Source: Haliotis asinina (Eukaryota > Mollusca > Gastropoda > Lepetellida > Haliotidae). Taken from it: a DNA stretch of 64,000 nucleotides. The position numbers were made by a program, and so were the translations under genes. The DNA is taken from contig NC_090291.1 of the NCBI RefSeq assembly GCF_037392515.1, positions 39,393,001 to 39,457,000 on the forward strand. Direction: 5' to 3'. A model generated the notes under the pieces. It had not been told where the DNA came from and made no database searches. It worked only from the letters and a program-made list of their open reading frames with translations. Position 1 is the first letter of the stretch. Each line of letters begins with the position of its first letter. Shown piece by piece: positions 27,865-40,216 of the stretch.

Positions 27865-28130
27865 TTGTGAGTGAGTGAGTGAGTTGAGTGAGTTCAGTTT
27901 TACACCGCAATATTCCAGTTATATGTCTGTGGTCTGTAACTAATCGAGTCTGGACCAGTGATCCAATCCAGTGATCAATAGCATGAGCATCGATCTGTGC
28001 AAATGGGAACCGATGACATGTGTCAACCAAGTCAGCAAGCCTGACCACCCGATCCCGTTAGTCGCCTCTCACAACAAGCATAGTCGCCTTTTTGGGAAGC
28101 TTGGATTGCTGAAGGCCTATTCTGTTTGTA
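27865..28130 (-). mobile_element. SINE family A, near full length
   Basis: Tail microsatellite (GAGTGAGTGAG on the plus strand) and whole middle kept. About 20 bp of the tail region are missing after TTTTACACCGC. Confidence 0.85.
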
Positions 28131-28387
28131 GGTGAATTTAAGTTGCATAATGTTGTTTCAGCCTGATGTGGGCTAGATCACAAAGAACAACAGTTTGTGT
28201 TGGACGATCACGATTAAGACTGTGATTCTGGCATCCAAACCCACGACCGCCGGTTAATGGCAAACCCAAGGGAGGCAACTCTGCACAGCGAACGTTTCCA
28301 TTCAGGAGCGGGTACTTTTGGATATGACACCTGTATGTCTTTGAGTAAAGAAACACATGACAATACACGTTATTTGCGTTATTTGTT

Positions 28388-28575
28388 TGTTTGTTTTACG
28401 CCGCTCTCAGCAGTTTTCGAGCTATATGGCATCAGTCTGTAAATAATCGTGTCTGGACCAGACAATCCAGTGATCAACAGCATCGGTGGATCTACGCACT
28501 TGGGACACGATGACATGGTACAACTGACCGACAAGCATGGGTTGCTGGAGATTAAATCTAAGCCTGGTCTTTCAC
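28388..28575 (-). mobile_element. SINE family A, shortened
   Basis: TTTACGCCGCTCTCAGCA to CTGGTCTTTCACGG on the plus strand, with about 60 bp missing before CGACAAGCATGGGTTGCTGG. Confidence 0.8.
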
Positions 28576-28585
28576 GGTTTTCATT

Positions 28586-28740
28586 AGTGAGTCAGGTTAG
28601 TTTTACGCCGCATTAAGCAATATTCCAGCAATATCATGGCGGAGGACACTAACAATAGGTTTCTCACATTGTATCCATATAGGGAATCGAACCCGAGTTC
28701 TCGGCGTGTGCTGAACCACTAGGCTACCCCATCCACCCGC
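28586..28740 (-). mobile_element. SINE family B, near full length
   Basis: Tail GTTAGTTTTACGCCGC is at the left. B box (GGAATCGAACC on the plus strand) and A box (CCACTAGGCTACCCC) are at the right. Confidence 0.85.
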
Positions 28741-28749
28741 AAAATGATA

Positions 28750-30000
28750 AACGTGGGAATGAATAGATAGACGGACAGTAACTGAGGGTATTCTTTGCTT
28801 GCACGGCCACTTGAATGTTTACTTTTCTATATAAAAAAAAACAAAAACAGAAATGAAAAAAAAATATGATGGCAATCTGGCCCTAGTAATTTGAACGTAT
28901 GCCAATAGCAATAGGATGGAGAAACTGGCTTGTAGGGTAGTGCTGACAGAACAGTACCTGGATCTGACCTGCCAGTACTTCCGTACATAACATCCCTGTA
29001 GTAAAGCAAACCCTGCCCTCCATACACTGTGAGGATGAACCCTGCGATCTGCCCGGGGTTGGTTAGTTCGTCTTGCAATCCCCGAAACTTTTCATTTTCT
29101 CTTCTGGGCAATCCTCACAATGCTGCTCTTGCCAGTATAACAAGCCAATGTTTAGAAGATTCTTAATGAACCGACTTAATGGGGCCTGAGCCAGGTTATG
29201 GTGGAGCTTTTTGTTTCTCTCAAAACTATATATTTTCAGACATTAAACGTTCGGAGTCTGTGGGATAGACTGGAGGTCTCCCATGCATGCGGGCCACGCG
29301 GCATTCAGCAAGCACAGCACTTAACGTGGTGAGATTTTTGACGAAGGTGATGGCGCCCACGTTGCAGGAACATGGATGTAGTTAGATTTAGTTATACTTG
29401 TGTGAACTCTGAGAACTCTGTTGGATGTTTCACTCTTCTTAAACGCCTGGGGAACCAACAGTTCGACAGGAACATTAAAAACGATAATAATATTATAATA
29501 TTTAAAACGCGTCTTACACGGTTTCATAACCTGCCTGATCAAAGCGCACAAATTTAATCCTATTATTATTACCCCGGATAACCCAAGCTGCCTCTGAGGC
29601 GTAAGAGGGTTAATAGTCTCATGACTTATCCCACCGGGTACCCATTTTCTGCTAGGTGAACATAAGAAATTGTGAACAAACTCACTTCAGATGAGATCAC
29701 GTGTATGACATGTGCTTGGTTGTTATTTAGGCGTAAAGTCCCATGAACTCTCAGGAGTCAAGCTGCCAAACACAGTCACCCATCCAAGGCCTCTCTGCGC
29801 CCATGCTGCTTACCTTCAATTGATTTCAGACCTGAGCTCTATGCACACACTGCAGTGAAGTGCAAGAGCAATATATGGCGTTTCAGACGAATTGGATCCA
29901 GCGCTCATCACTGTCACAAGATCCGTAACACAAGAACATATATCTGGACACAAGAACACACACCTGGACACAACACGTGGACAAGACACAACACACACTT
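28750..30000. other. Intergenic with family D-like and short dispersed repeats
   Basis: About 29140-29260 resembles family D (TTTTCAGACATTAAACGTTC end). About 29560-29800 holds a dispersed repeat with CCCACCGGGTACCCATTTTC and GGAGTCAAGCTGCCAAACAC, the latter shared with 6558-6715. Confidence 0.4.
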
Positions 30001-30004
30001 CCCA

Positions 30005-30095
30005 ACATGAAACACACTTCTTGTGGCCTACCCGTGACATTGCTTGAATATTATTTTTGGCGCAAAAATCAATGCACTCACTCCAGACACAGGAA
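30005..30095 (+). mobile_element. SINE family B, 3' fragment
   Basis: Diverged body (TTGTGGCCTACCCGTGACAT) with TTGCTTGAATATT and a CACTCACTCC tail. Confidence 0.5.
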
Positions 30096-30329
30096 CACCT
30101 ACCTTAATAGACCACGCGTGCTATGCACAACACACGCGGGAAACAATAGAGGTAACACGATGTTTTAAACAAATCTTCTCGTGAAAATACATTACGCATG
30201 CACATGCAGTGGTTAGACTTACACATCAATTTATAAACAACGAGATCACAAAAGTAACTTTTCAACAAAAAATCAGAGTTGAAAAAACAGTCCGCTCCTC
30301 TCCCCAACACCCCCCTCCATTTCAGACAG

Positions 30330-30331
30330 TA

Positions 30332-30421
<90 letters not shown>
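30330..30421. repeat. GA microsatellite
   Basis: About 45 GA steps with two small interruptions. Confidence 0.95.
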
Positions 30422-30424
<3 letters not shown>

Positions 30425-30530
30425 TGGCTGTGTATTCTAAATCTCTCAACTCTCACCGGCCCCCCTTTCATTTTAAAAGGACTCATTTATTACTATCAAA
30501 GTTATATATAATCTGAGACTAAGCGTTAGA
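30425..30530 (+). repeat. Family D-related repeat
   Basis: TCTAAATCTCTCAACTCTCA, then TATCAAAGTTATATATAAT and CTGAGACTAAGCGTTAG, matching the order at 35945-36065. Confidence 0.45.
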
Positions 30531-30636
30531 GTGAGCACAGACCAGAGAGCATACGTGAAATAAAAAATCTGGCACAGCACACGATGACCGATCCTCATTA
30601 ACTTAATCACAGCGGGTCAGCTGACAGCCCAGGCTG

Positions 30637-30708
30637 GTGGTATTGCCGACGTGGCTGTTGTTGCCGACGTGGCTGTTGTTGCCGACGCATGCAGGGACGT
30701 GGCTGTTA
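30637..30708. repeat. 18-bp tandem repeat
   Basis: GCCGACGTGGCTGTTGTT occurs twice in full, followed by two partial copies. Confidence 0.85.
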
Positions 30709-30709
30709 T

Positions 30710-31025
30710 CTGTATGAAATAAGCACCAGAGTACATCTGACATATTGTATCACCCGGAGATATGGCCTTACGCGCCATCTGGCGGCGTTTCCTGCAGGTC
30801 ACGAGGGTGATAACCTATATCGCATGATTTACAGGATTTCTAACAAACATGCAAAACATCAGATACACAAAGTCCGTTGGTGCTGTTAGCTGCCATCCTG
30901 TCGGGTACCCTTAGAACAACTTACACAGATACTGACGACTTCAAAGAGTTACGTTTCCATTCCGAAGCTCCTAAAAATACCATAAGAACCACAAAAAAAA
31001 AAGAAAAAAAAAGAAAAAAAGGGTC
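30710..31025. other. Intergenic, A-run near the end
   Basis: No gene recognised. An A-rich run lies at 30991-31020. Confidence 0.4.
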
Positions 31026-31039
31026 ATGATGATGTTGCT

Positions 31040-31310
31040 TTCTCTTCCTGCTGCTGCAACTGCTGCAACTGCTGCAAATGCTGCTACTGCTGCTACTGAT
31101 GTGGCTACTATTACTGCTTCTGCAACGACTAATACTACTGCTGCAGCAACTACTATTACTATTGGTGCTGCTGCTGCAACTACTACTGCAGCTACATCTA
31201 CTACTACTGGTGCTACTACTAATAGTACTACTGCTACTACTGGTCCTACTACTACTACTACTACTGCTACTACTACGTCCCCTACTACATCTTCTACTCT
31301 ACTACTATGG
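31040..31310. repeat. CTG/CTA trinucleotide tract
   Basis: Degenerate triplet run CTGCTACTGCTA and ACTACTGG. It yields Thr/Ala-rich and Leu-rich reading frames that are not convincing genes. Confidence 0.9.
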
Positions 31311-31329
31311 CAATTTGCAATTAAACGTC

Positions 31330-31930
31330 TAAACACAGCATGTTTGTATCTGAAGTGGTCCGTCCTTGACACAACCGATGTTTGTAGCTCACCACCAGGT
31401 CCCATGAACATACAAGTTATCAGCAATCCATCCCAGTGTAGATCCTGGCAAAAAGTAGAAATGCATTCTCGTCTTGAGAGGTTGTATAAGGCTTTTATGT
31501 GTGTGTGTCTGTCTGTGGAGATGAGCCATCTAAGCGTGATATTAAGTCGACATCTGTGCAGTAAATGATCAATACATCAATCTTTCCAATTCTTGCTTTC
31601 CTTACATATCAGTAAATTACATTTTAACGCATCAGTAATTAAAATAATATTCAAAATCATTATCCACTGCAAAACGGTAAAATCCCTCTACCGCGGGTCG
31701 AAGCAACTTTGTTTTCAGCGGTTGTGTACTGTACCGATAGTAGCAAGAAATCTGTCAATATCTCCTTGAGACAGTTCTTGATCCCAGTGGTTTAGTTCAA
31801 GAGGTGTACACAATCCTGGCCATCAGTAGCTCTGTAAACACTATATACAGTGACAAACATCAATAAAGATTCATGTAATTTATAGTACGTAGACCCTGGA
31901 CAATGGAGGGGCGGTGGGATAGCGTCGTGG
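31330..31930. other. Intergenic, no feature recognised
   Basis: Nothing coding or clearly repetitive was seen. Confidence 0.4.
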
Positions 31931-32171
31931 CAGGTTAGGTTAGGTTAGGTTAGGTTGGGTTGGGTTGGGTTGGGTTGGGTTGGGTTGGGTTGGGTTGGGT
32001 TGGGGTGGGGTGGGGTGGGGTAGGGTAGGGTAGGGTAGGGTAGGGTAGGGTAGGGTAGGGTAGGGTAGGGTAGGGTAGGGTAGTTTAGGGTAGGGTAGGG
32101 TAGGGTAGGGCAAGGTAGGGTACGGTAGGATGGGACAGGGCAGGGCAGGGCAGGGCAGGGCAGGGCAGGGT
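31931..32171. repeat. Pentanucleotide G-rich array with changing unit
   Basis: In order on the plus strand: GGTTA (about 4), GGTTG (about 12), GGTGG (about 5), GGGTA (about 22, a few variants), GGGCA (about 8). The 5-bp register is mostly kept throughout. Confidence 0.95.
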
Positions 32172-32179
32172 ATTGCTCA

Positions 32180-32840
32180 GTAAAATGCGAAATTGAAGAG
32201 TGCATATTTCAAATTATACATATTCTTAATTATTATACATATACATAAGTTTGATATTAGCAACATTTATTTTAAAAAAATAAATTCAAAAGGAGTCACA
32301 GTGAGATGGGAGCTTCTATGGTTTAGCGTCGCCAGCGGACTACTCCTCGTCATTTCTAATTAGTGACACTTTCTGCAGCATTCATACGATTGTCCGTTTC
32401 ACACTCCCAGAAACACATTATTCTCCCTAATGCCTAGCCTTTCCTGCAATGCTAAAGCCCTAAATAAAGCAAGTCTAGATTTCAGGTTCGATGCTGGTAT
32501 ATACATACAGAGATTTGGCGTTAGTTGTTCGAGCTCACGTTTTAACCTTTGTGCAAATATAGGGTAAAGTAGTTGCCCTTAGCAATATTCCAGCAATATC
32601 ACGATGAGGGACGCCAGAAATTGTACACTTTGTACAAATATCAATAAACGCAACATCACAAAAATACGTATATGCACAACCGTAACTGGGTATCTAATGC
32701 CCTTCAACACGTTGCACATTGTAATCGGCATTTTAATGCAGCGTAACATTGCTGTACTGGTATATCTGGATGTGCACCTCAAAGAATATGTGTGGGATGT
32801 GATGGTTCAACGCATACGACAGGATAAGGACCAGCTGTCA
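32180..32840. other. Intergenic, small SINE remnant
   Basis: TTAGCAATATTCCAGCAATA at 32579-32598 with GACGCCAGAAAT is a minus-strand family B remnant. Nothing else recognised. Confidence 0.4.
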
Positions 32841-32844
32841 GCTC

Positions 32845-32978
32845 TACGGGATAGCCTAATGGCTAAAGCGTTCGTTCGTCACGCCGAAGACCCAGGTTCG
32901 AAACCCAACATGGACACAATGTTTGAGTCCCATTTCTCGTATCATTGCTGAAAGCGGTGTAAAACCACTTTCACTCCC
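32845..32978 (+). mobile_element. SINE family B
   Basis: GGGATAGCCTAATGGCTAAA head, GGTTCGAAACCC B box and GCGGTGTAAAACCACTTTCA tail. Confidence 0.8.
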
Positions 32979-33287
32979 TGTTACATTGGCGAGACAAATG
33001 GCTAAATCTAGCAGTAAGTAACAGTTGTTATTTAAACGTAACATTTTTACCACCGCTTTTTCTCTAGTAATGGTTGCCCAAATGAACAGAAACTGAGATG
33101 TGTGTCAGTGAAGCGATTGTCATTCTGAGAGTGTGTCACCATCTCGTGAACAAAGGGACGAGACACAAATTATGTGTAAATTGGCGATATGTATTGTAAC
33201 TATGTGCCACATATCCGCTTAGTCATCCACACTATTTGTGACTAAACTGGTTCACCTACCGAGCATTATGAGTATTATAGTAGCCAG

Positions 33288-33612
33288 CCCAGTGAACGCG
33301 TTTGTGAGAAGCAGGCGGAACAAGTAATCTGGACGAAAACACTTGGTTGCTACAGGTAGATTGGCGATTAAGCACGTGCAATACATGCAGACCGTGGCGT
33401 GAAATCAATACCGCTACTGTTTAACACGTGTCTCGTAGAGCGATTTAGTTTAGCAAAACACCATCATGACACTATTCGCACGAGGAAATTGAACTTTTCA
33501 ATAGTTAGACGACAACCTGTTTCCCTTTTGTTCCAAATGGAATGCTCTTGGGGGCGTTCCCATATATGCAAATTGGGGTCATTTGTCAGATCGTGGCTTA
33601 TCTAATACTTGT
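33288..33612. repeat. Dispersed repeat of about 320 bp, uninterrupted copy
   Basis: Matches 7669-7815 joined to 8224-8398. GTTTAACACGTG near 33420 is the unoccupied target of the MITE at 7816. Class unknown; no inverted ends or coding frame were recognised. Confidence 0.85.
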
Positions 33613-33619
33613 CCAGCAG

Positions 33620-34170
33620 CACCTAGCATTGTTATGGCCGAAACATGTTTTGGTATCATCCTTAAATATACTGAAGTACAAAAGCAAGTACACATATTTT
33701 TGGGCCAATCAACGTACGTGATGTCAAAATCAGATATACCCCGCTAAGGTGTTGTGTGTGTGATGGCATGCAAAGCATGTGCATTATGTGCACCAACAGG
33801 ACAGACCACAGTCGATTGACTGTACAAGCACACGTTGAAATGCCAAGATCATTAGCGGCAGAGCGAGAACGATCGAGTATAATGTCCCTGATGGGGGTAC
33901 TAGCAGACTAATGAGACACAGCAGCTTGTCTGACCAGACATCTAACAGTCCTAGAAATGGAAACCCAAGCGTGATCACCCACGCAGAATGCTCACCCGCG
34001 CATTACCCGTCTGCGCAACCGGAAGTTAGAGTGCCGTCATCAGCAGCAACAGCTGTAGGGGTGCCAGCATCAGTAGTAATGACACTGCATGGTGCTGACA
34101 TCCAAGCATATCGACCATTTCGGGACTCAACATTGACTGAATCTTTCGTTGTTTCATAAATTATGGTTGC
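33620..34170. other. Intergenic with a short open frame of no recognised family
   Basis: An 82-codon plus frame (33911-34159) extends upstream to a stop near 33838. It has no recognisable domain and no convincing start. Confidence 0.35.
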
Positions 34171-34174
34171 CAGA

Positions 34175-34465
34175 AAATCAAAAGTCACATAAATTATACT
34201 TGTAACCCAATCACAACTCACATACACAACACTCTTTCGCCAGTAACAACTAACATTCACAAAACTTATCAAAATATAACAACTCACATACACAAACCTC
34301 ACTAACCAATCACAAGTGAGATACACAACACTCGTCAGTTAATAACAACTAACATGGATTATTCCAATCCAATCAACTAACATTCACAAAACATACATAC
34401 CAATCGCAACAAGTCACAAACACAAAAGTCGTCACCCAATCACCACTAACACGCACAAAACTGTT
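34175..34465. repeat. Degenerate minisatellite of about 30 bp
   Basis: Repeated words CAATCACAACTCACATACAC and AACAACTAACATTCACAAAA in about nine diverged units, C/A-rich on the plus strand. Confidence 0.7.
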
Positions 34466-34982
34466 ACTTTTTAAAATCTTTTAACCTACTAATCCCAGCT
34501 CATTCACCCAGAAAGACACGTGTTGATGAAGGTAGTGTAGGTAATGTATACGCCATGTTTTTCTGGTCTTTGAAACTTTTTGATAGCTTTTGGACGAGAT
34601 GACATGCAACCATGGCAACGTATATATTTTCAGTAACGAGCCCACAACGGAATTAACCCCTGTACTTGAAGTCAGAAATATAATATACATGTGTCGTTTA
34701 AAGGAGTGACGTGTATCGCAAACGTACATCTGTTCAGAGGTCACCGAGTGCACTTTCATTCCGGTTTCATTTACGCTGATTAAATTGGTTCAAGACCTGG
34801 GCTGGGTCCTTCTGATAACGTTGCATAAGCGTAGACCAAGTTTCTGACTTAGTTTGGGAAGGTGCAAACGAATTCGAATGTAAAAGGGTTACATTTTGTG
34901 AACTTTGCGTGCTTTGGACTGAAAAATAAATCATTGAGAAACGTTTGCGAAAGTAGTCCCAGGGGCGTGGTGTGAATACAAT

Positions 34983-35222
34983 GGTGAGTGACTGAGTTTA
35001 GTTTTACGCCGTACTCAGCAATATTCCAGTTGTATCGTGATGGTCTGTTAATAATCGAGTCTGAATCAGACAATCCAGTGATCGACAGTGTGAGCATCGA
35101 TGTACGTAATTTGAGATACGATGACGTGTCAACCATATCAACGAGACCCGAACCCGTTAGTCGCCTCTTACGACAAGCATGAGTTGTTGAAGGTCAATTC
35201 TAACCCGGATCTTCACGAGGGT
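34983..35222 (-). mobile_element. SINE family A, full length
   Basis: From AGTGACTGAGTTTAGTTTTA to GGATCTTCACGAGGG on the plus strand, moderately diverged. Confidence 0.85.
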
Positions 35223-35632
35223 TGTAGATGGCAAATAGCTGAAGACGTTCCGTAGTTGTGTACTGTTAACTGATCTTATTGAAATCTGTGCAGTATATTG
35301 CTCAGTATCTTTGCTTGGAATAGGGAAATAATTATATTAAACGATGTATAATTGTTTTACATTATAACATATATTCTATTAACGATCTATGATAAAAAAT
35401 GTGTAATCTGAATCTCGTGTATGCTGAATTTCATGCTGCAAAATAAGTGATAAGTAAGTGATATATACATACTTGGTCGGTGTTTATATAACCCTGAGGG
35501 TCACCCTTGAGTCCGACTATACGATATACGTCTTGGCTTGGCTTTGAATGTATAGGTAAATACAACACATATAACTACCGGTACCATGCATAAGTATACA
35601 TTTATAATAACGATGGTCACAGTTACGTTGTG

Positions 35633-35853
35633 AGTGAGTGAGTGAGAGAGTGAGAGAGTGAGAGAGTGAGAGAGTGAAAGAGTCAGTCAGTGAATTATTC
35701 GTTTCGATTTTACGCCACTTTCAAGAAACCCGAGCAGTATCAAGGCGGGGGACACCAGAAATAGGCGTTACATACTGCACCCATGTCGGGACCCGAACCT
35801 GTGTCTTCGCGTGACGAGCGAACGCTTTAACCACTGGACTACCCCACCGCCCC
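35633..35853 (-). mobile_element. SINE family B with expanded tail
   Basis: The tail has grown into a GTGAGAGA repeat (35633-35690). The tRNA-like head at the right is intact (GAACGCTTTAACCACTGGAC). Confidence 0.85.
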
Positions 35854-35944
35854 CGTTACATTAAAGTGGACCATCTTCATTTCTAGCCTCAAATTAAAAA
35901 CTACCAATCGAATCGGATTCTGGCACATACATATGCTACGTGTG

Positions 35945-36345
35945 AAGCAAGTCCAGATTTCCTCAAGTTCATCTCACATCTCACCGGGGCTCCTTGTGCA
36001 ATTTAACAGAGTTGTTGTTTCTATCAAAATTAAATATATTCAGAAGCTAAACTTAAGTGTAATGGAGAAATCTGTTATTTGTCGTTAAACACCCAGGAGG
36101 CTGAACACAACAGTACTGAAAAGATTGTCGTGTATTGTTTGAAAAAGAAATAGTCCAACTCGTCCACCCTGAACTCCCCCATATAGACCCATTGGAGTCT
36201 ACAATGTATGGCAAGTCTAGATTACCACCATTCTGTAAATGAAGACGATCTCTGAGATGCTTTTCAATATATCTTATGAGCATAAGTTAGGAATCGTCTT
36301 TTTTAAACAAATATGCTCATTTCAGAGGCTAGATGTTAGTCAAAT
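35945..36345 (+). repeat. Family D repeats, two adjacent copies
   Basis: Copies at about 35945-36065 and 36195-36345 share GCAAGTC(C/T)AGATT near the start and TTCAGA(A/G)GCTA(A/G)A near the end. About 130 bp lie between. Confidence 0.5.
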
Positions 36346-36771
36346 ACTGTGTTTAATTGGGCCAAATGCTCGAACGCTTAACCCGAGCATATACAACTAA
36401 TGCTACAGCTATTAATGACAAAAACAGTGACAAGCCTAAAGTTTTATTTCTGACAAATATATGCTCACAATATTCTGTTACATTAGTCAACACAATAATT
36501 GGATATCGCCAGTTATAGCCAGTTTGTATGCATGGTATGATATACATGTATGATTGATAAATAATATAAAGCAGGTGTCATCACGTAGTGCTAATTTGGT
36601 ACTGAAATAAATAAACTGCCCGTGCAAATCGCAACAGGTTGCCTAGGTTACTACAGTGCAGAAAGGGTTTGGTTTCATTCTATTTGGGAGGGAAATTATG
36701 CAGTAGTCATACGTTTTTCACTTCGGTGAAATCCAATCTCACTGATGTCGACCCTGGACAATTCTCAAAAC

Positions 36772-36855
36772 ATGGCCAAGGAGGGCGGGGTTCGAACCCA
36801 TGGTTTTAGGTTTATGACGTGCCTACGACTATCAACTCTCCATCGTGCTACCCCT
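36772..36855 (-). repeat. tRNA-like fragment
   Basis: On the minus strand GGTAGCACGATGGAGAGTTG resembles an A-box arm and GGTTCGAACCCC is a perfect B box. No SINE body follows. Confidence 0.4.
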
Positions 36856-36857
36856 CG

Positions 36858-37001
36858 TATGTGACTGAGTAGACTTTTACCCCGCTTTTAGCAATAGACA
36901 CTCAATGTCACGATGGAAGGCACGAAAACTTGGCTCTACACATCGTGGGGAACTGAACCCGGGTCGTCGGAGTTACCAGCGAACGCTTTAACCACTAGGA
37001 T
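36858..37001 (-). mobile_element. SINE family B
   Basis: GTAGACTTTTACCCCGCTTT tail to GCGAACGCTTTAACCACTAG head, read right to left. Confidence 0.8.
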
Positions 37002-37375
37002 GTGAAGGTTTTACCGGAATAGTCGGTGATGTAGAATATGGAGTCGTTAATGATGAACAACTGCTGGGGAATGATGTGTGCCTGCATTGTGAAGGGTTGT
37101 GTCTTTGTGGAGTAATACTTTTCTGTTGTACAAAATAGTGATGAAAATCGTTCTACGTGTCTTTGTATAACAGCAACATAAAGACATTCTGTAGGTAACC
37201 GGGTTTGTACAAGGCAGACCAGAGATTCACATCACGAGCATCGATCTTGCATGCATCACCAAATTAACCAAAGCCAACCTACCCCAATGATCCGGCGGAT
37301 GGCATCTTGTTTCACTTTAGGGAATCAAACCGATGAGCGATCGCGTTATCAACAGGGCCACCCACGCTGAGAAAT

Positions 37376-37428
37376 GAAGTGAGTTTAGTTTTACGCCGCA
37401 CTCAGTAATATTTCCGCAATATGGCCCC
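37376..37428 (-). mobile_element. SINE tail fragment
   Basis: AGTGAGTTTAGTTTTACGCC then CAGTAATATTTCCGCAATAT. This is the shared tail only, so the family cannot be decided. Confidence 0.6.
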
Positions 37429-37477
37429 TTAGAAATAAAACCTAGGAAAGGAGGTGCTAAAAACCAGTTGCTTCAGG

Positions 37478-37645
37478 GGGGGATGGGGTAGCCTGGTTGT
37501 TAAAGAGTTCTCTTGCCACGCAGAAGACCCAGGTTCGATTCCCCAAATGGAGACAACATGTGAAGGCCATTTTTGGTATCCTGTCCGTGATATTGCTTGA
37601 ATGTATCTAAAGCGATGTAAAACTAAACTCACTCATTCATTCCAT
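37478..37645 (+). mobile_element. SINE family B, full length
   Basis: GGATGGGGTAGCCTGGTTGT head, GGTTCGATTCCCC B box and GTAAAACTAAACTCACTCAT tail. Confidence 0.85.
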
Positions 37646-37659
37646 CCCAAACATTACAA

Positions 37660-38213
37660 AAAAGCTAAAATAAAAACACAAAAAAGCACTAAAACAACGC
37701 GATGCACTTGGAATAAATCGACTACCTGGGACATATAATCAGAATTATGATTATTCTATTAAATAATGAACAACAGTCCCATAGTCATTTAAAACACGTA
37801 AATAAGTATATAATCTACACCAAATATTTTAATTAAAGCCCTCCCTTGTATAACAAGTTGTAAGTGCGATCACGGATATTTCTCACGTTCACAGATGCCA
37901 TCGTCCTCACGCACGTGTAATACGAAGCCTATGCTCTGACGCGTTAACCGAGATCGCGTTTTCCCTCGCTAGCTCTCGCACACACAGGCGCGCGTCAGGA
38001 TCATTATTGTGTTATTTGGTCATGTGACATGTCAAGACTGACGCATCATACTAGTTCGTTGTGCAAGCTGAATTCGTTCATTTTCCACACTGTGCCCGAT
38101 GAGACGAACGACACTGTTATCGCTTATGGTCAAAGGTCCCTTTGTCTCAAAGAAAATTTTGGCAGCTGGCAGTGTATACCACGATCAGCCATAGAAGCCT
38201 TGCCACGCTGATC
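37660..38213. other. Intergenic leading into a CG-richer stretch
   Basis: 37900-38030 has several CG steps and the E-box-like GGTCATGTGACATG. A promoter is possible but no TATA box is placed. Confidence 0.35.
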
Positions 38214-38312
38214 AGCTGTTGTTTACAGTTGGGGTAACTACCGACGCTGAACGCTGAGCGAGCTGTACAGAGCATTCCCTAAAGACACCCGCGCAGTCCT
38301 TTCACGGGTTAA
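38214..38312 (+). other. Possible 5' non-coding exon for the plus-strand UNC93A-like gene
   Basis: A CG-richer stretch (about 37900-38310) ends in a good donor, GGGTTAAG|GTAAGAGA, at 38312/38313. No ORF of note is present. The next plus-strand acceptor that fits a gene is at 47501, which would make a 9-kb first intron. The link is inference only. Confidence 0.25.
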
Positions 38313-40200
38313 GGTAAGAGAAATCCACTTAAATTTGTTCAAATTTATGTTTTTCATTCATGTTGTTATCTACATGTGTTTCAACCAGGAGTGACAAATG
38401 CGGATTTCACCGTTTTGGCTGTCAATCAATAGTTTGCTGCACGCGCTGTTGTTCGCACAGGCCGAGGCTCGAGCGAACTGGACAGAACCAGATTTGACAT
38501 ATTTCTCAACGTAGGATTTCGTCGTTTTGAAAGGAAATATTTGTATCATATTAATAAACATTTGGCTGATGTTTTATCATGAGTAGCAAGAACTTTTTAA
38601 GTCACATTTTTTACAGTTCATGTGAACAATGATGTAACAAGATTTTTTTTCAGATACGTTAATTTAAGGCTAATAAAACTGTCTTGATTTTCAACAATGC
38701 GCACATGATGTATTTTCGCGTTGTGATGTGAGTTTGAAGTTAGCTTTTTACGACAGTGTTGTTTTCTCGGTTGTCACAGAAAATCATTGATTGAGTATCC
38801 GCTTTACGTTTTCTGCGAGCCCCCACGGGCCGTTTACAAATCCTTTCAATGGAACAAGTTTCCTGTTCGAATGTTTACAGTTGTTTTGTTCATTACAGTC
38901 ATATTCACAGACGATCTATATAAAAGTATCCAATTGTAAAATCAGATTTGATATTGAATTCTGAATTCGTTTTAGTTACTGTACAAGCGCATCACTTGAA
39001 TCCATGTTTTGATGATTCACGACGTTCACTCAAAAGCTCACGTGTGTTGATGGATTGATACATCAGATTCAACCAAACTCGTTTTAGAAATGACATAACA
39101 AAGAGTATCCAAGAGTGAAATATGTTGAATTTTTACTTGAATATCCGGTGTGTCCATGACTGAATTTAATGAACATCTGACATGTCACGAAAACGAATTG
39201 AGCCTAAGCTCCATTACACAGAATAGTAAACACAACTCATCTCACGGCTAAGTCGCCACCAAGTAAATAAATATGAACTTCTGAGAATGACCAACCAAGC
39301 TTATTCGTAACACATTTAGTACGATCAAAGTTACGAATTCTTAGGGCTACGAACGTTTCGGGAATAAGAGCCCAGATTTCAAAAAGCACATCAGCTTCCT
39401 ACAGGAAGTGACGTAATCGTAATCGTATTAGCAACTTAGCTCAGATGATCTCTCGTTCGTTTGTGTAATCTGATTGGACGGATATATGTAGAGTTTCGAA
39501 TCAGACTCCAAACGATGATATGTGGCGTCCATAGTGTTTATTGTTATGTAAACACACAGACGAACGCATGCTTCAAGCAGAACCAAGACCCCCGTTCCAA
39601 TTAACGACGATAGTCAAAGAGACAGAACTGGAAACATTCGAACACCCTAAATTCACACCCAAAACATCCGGGTTGGGACTTGTTTCCAGAAACCGATGCG
39701 TATGGTAAGGTGCGCTTAATTGGATCGGATGGTCAGGCTTGGTGTCTTGGATGACACATGCAATCGTATCTCATTTGCTTACATCGATGCTCATGCGGTT
39801 GATCACTGGACTGTCTCATCGGAGTCTTCCTCTCAACCCAGATTTAATGAACCTGTCAAGTGTGATAATCCTTAAAAACAATAGGTGTCTGGTTCAGACA
39901 CGATGATTGATGGAATCCGTGAATAAAAAAAAACTATTTCACCGCGTAAAACAATGATGAGGGATACAGAGTGCTCACCCACTCTTTTGACTGGAATTAG
40001 AGAAAGTCTGTCTGTTCGCATACGTGTTTGCAGATACATAATTCTGAATGAAATAGACAGCGATTTCTGCAGACACATAATCAAATTGCTGCAATCGGAA
40101 AGAAATGACACATTTTGGTGTATTTCAGCTGACATTTTGTGTTTATGTTTCCGCCTTGCTTCGTCGTAGCTGTTCTCGGTCAGTGCCTGAGGCAAGCCGT
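38313..40200. other. Unique sequence, possibly intron 1 of the UNC93A-like gene
   Basis: No coding content. A diverged SINE A fragment lies at about 39720-39830 (plus orientation). Confidence 0.35.
39720..39830 (+). mobile_element. SINE family A fragment
   Basis: GGATCGGATGGTCAGGCTTG, then ATCGATGCTCATG and GTTGATCACTGGACTGTC in order. Confidence 0.65.
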
Positions 40201-40216
40201 ATTGGAATCAGTCTGA

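Noticed and set aside
31026-31568. 180-codon Thr/Ala-rich frame, a possible mucin
   Set aside because: The Thr/Ala part coincides with a degenerate triplet tract, and the remainder has no signal peptide or domain.
31931-32171. Genuine chromosome end or internal telomere
   Set aside because: Units are five bases and change along the array. Mollusc telomeres use TTAGGG, and ordinary sequence continues on both sides.
33838-34159. Frame with EYNVPDGG resembling a prenyl-transferase word
   Set aside because: The likeness is limited to a few residues, the aspartate-rich motifs of that family are absent, and stops lie just upstream.
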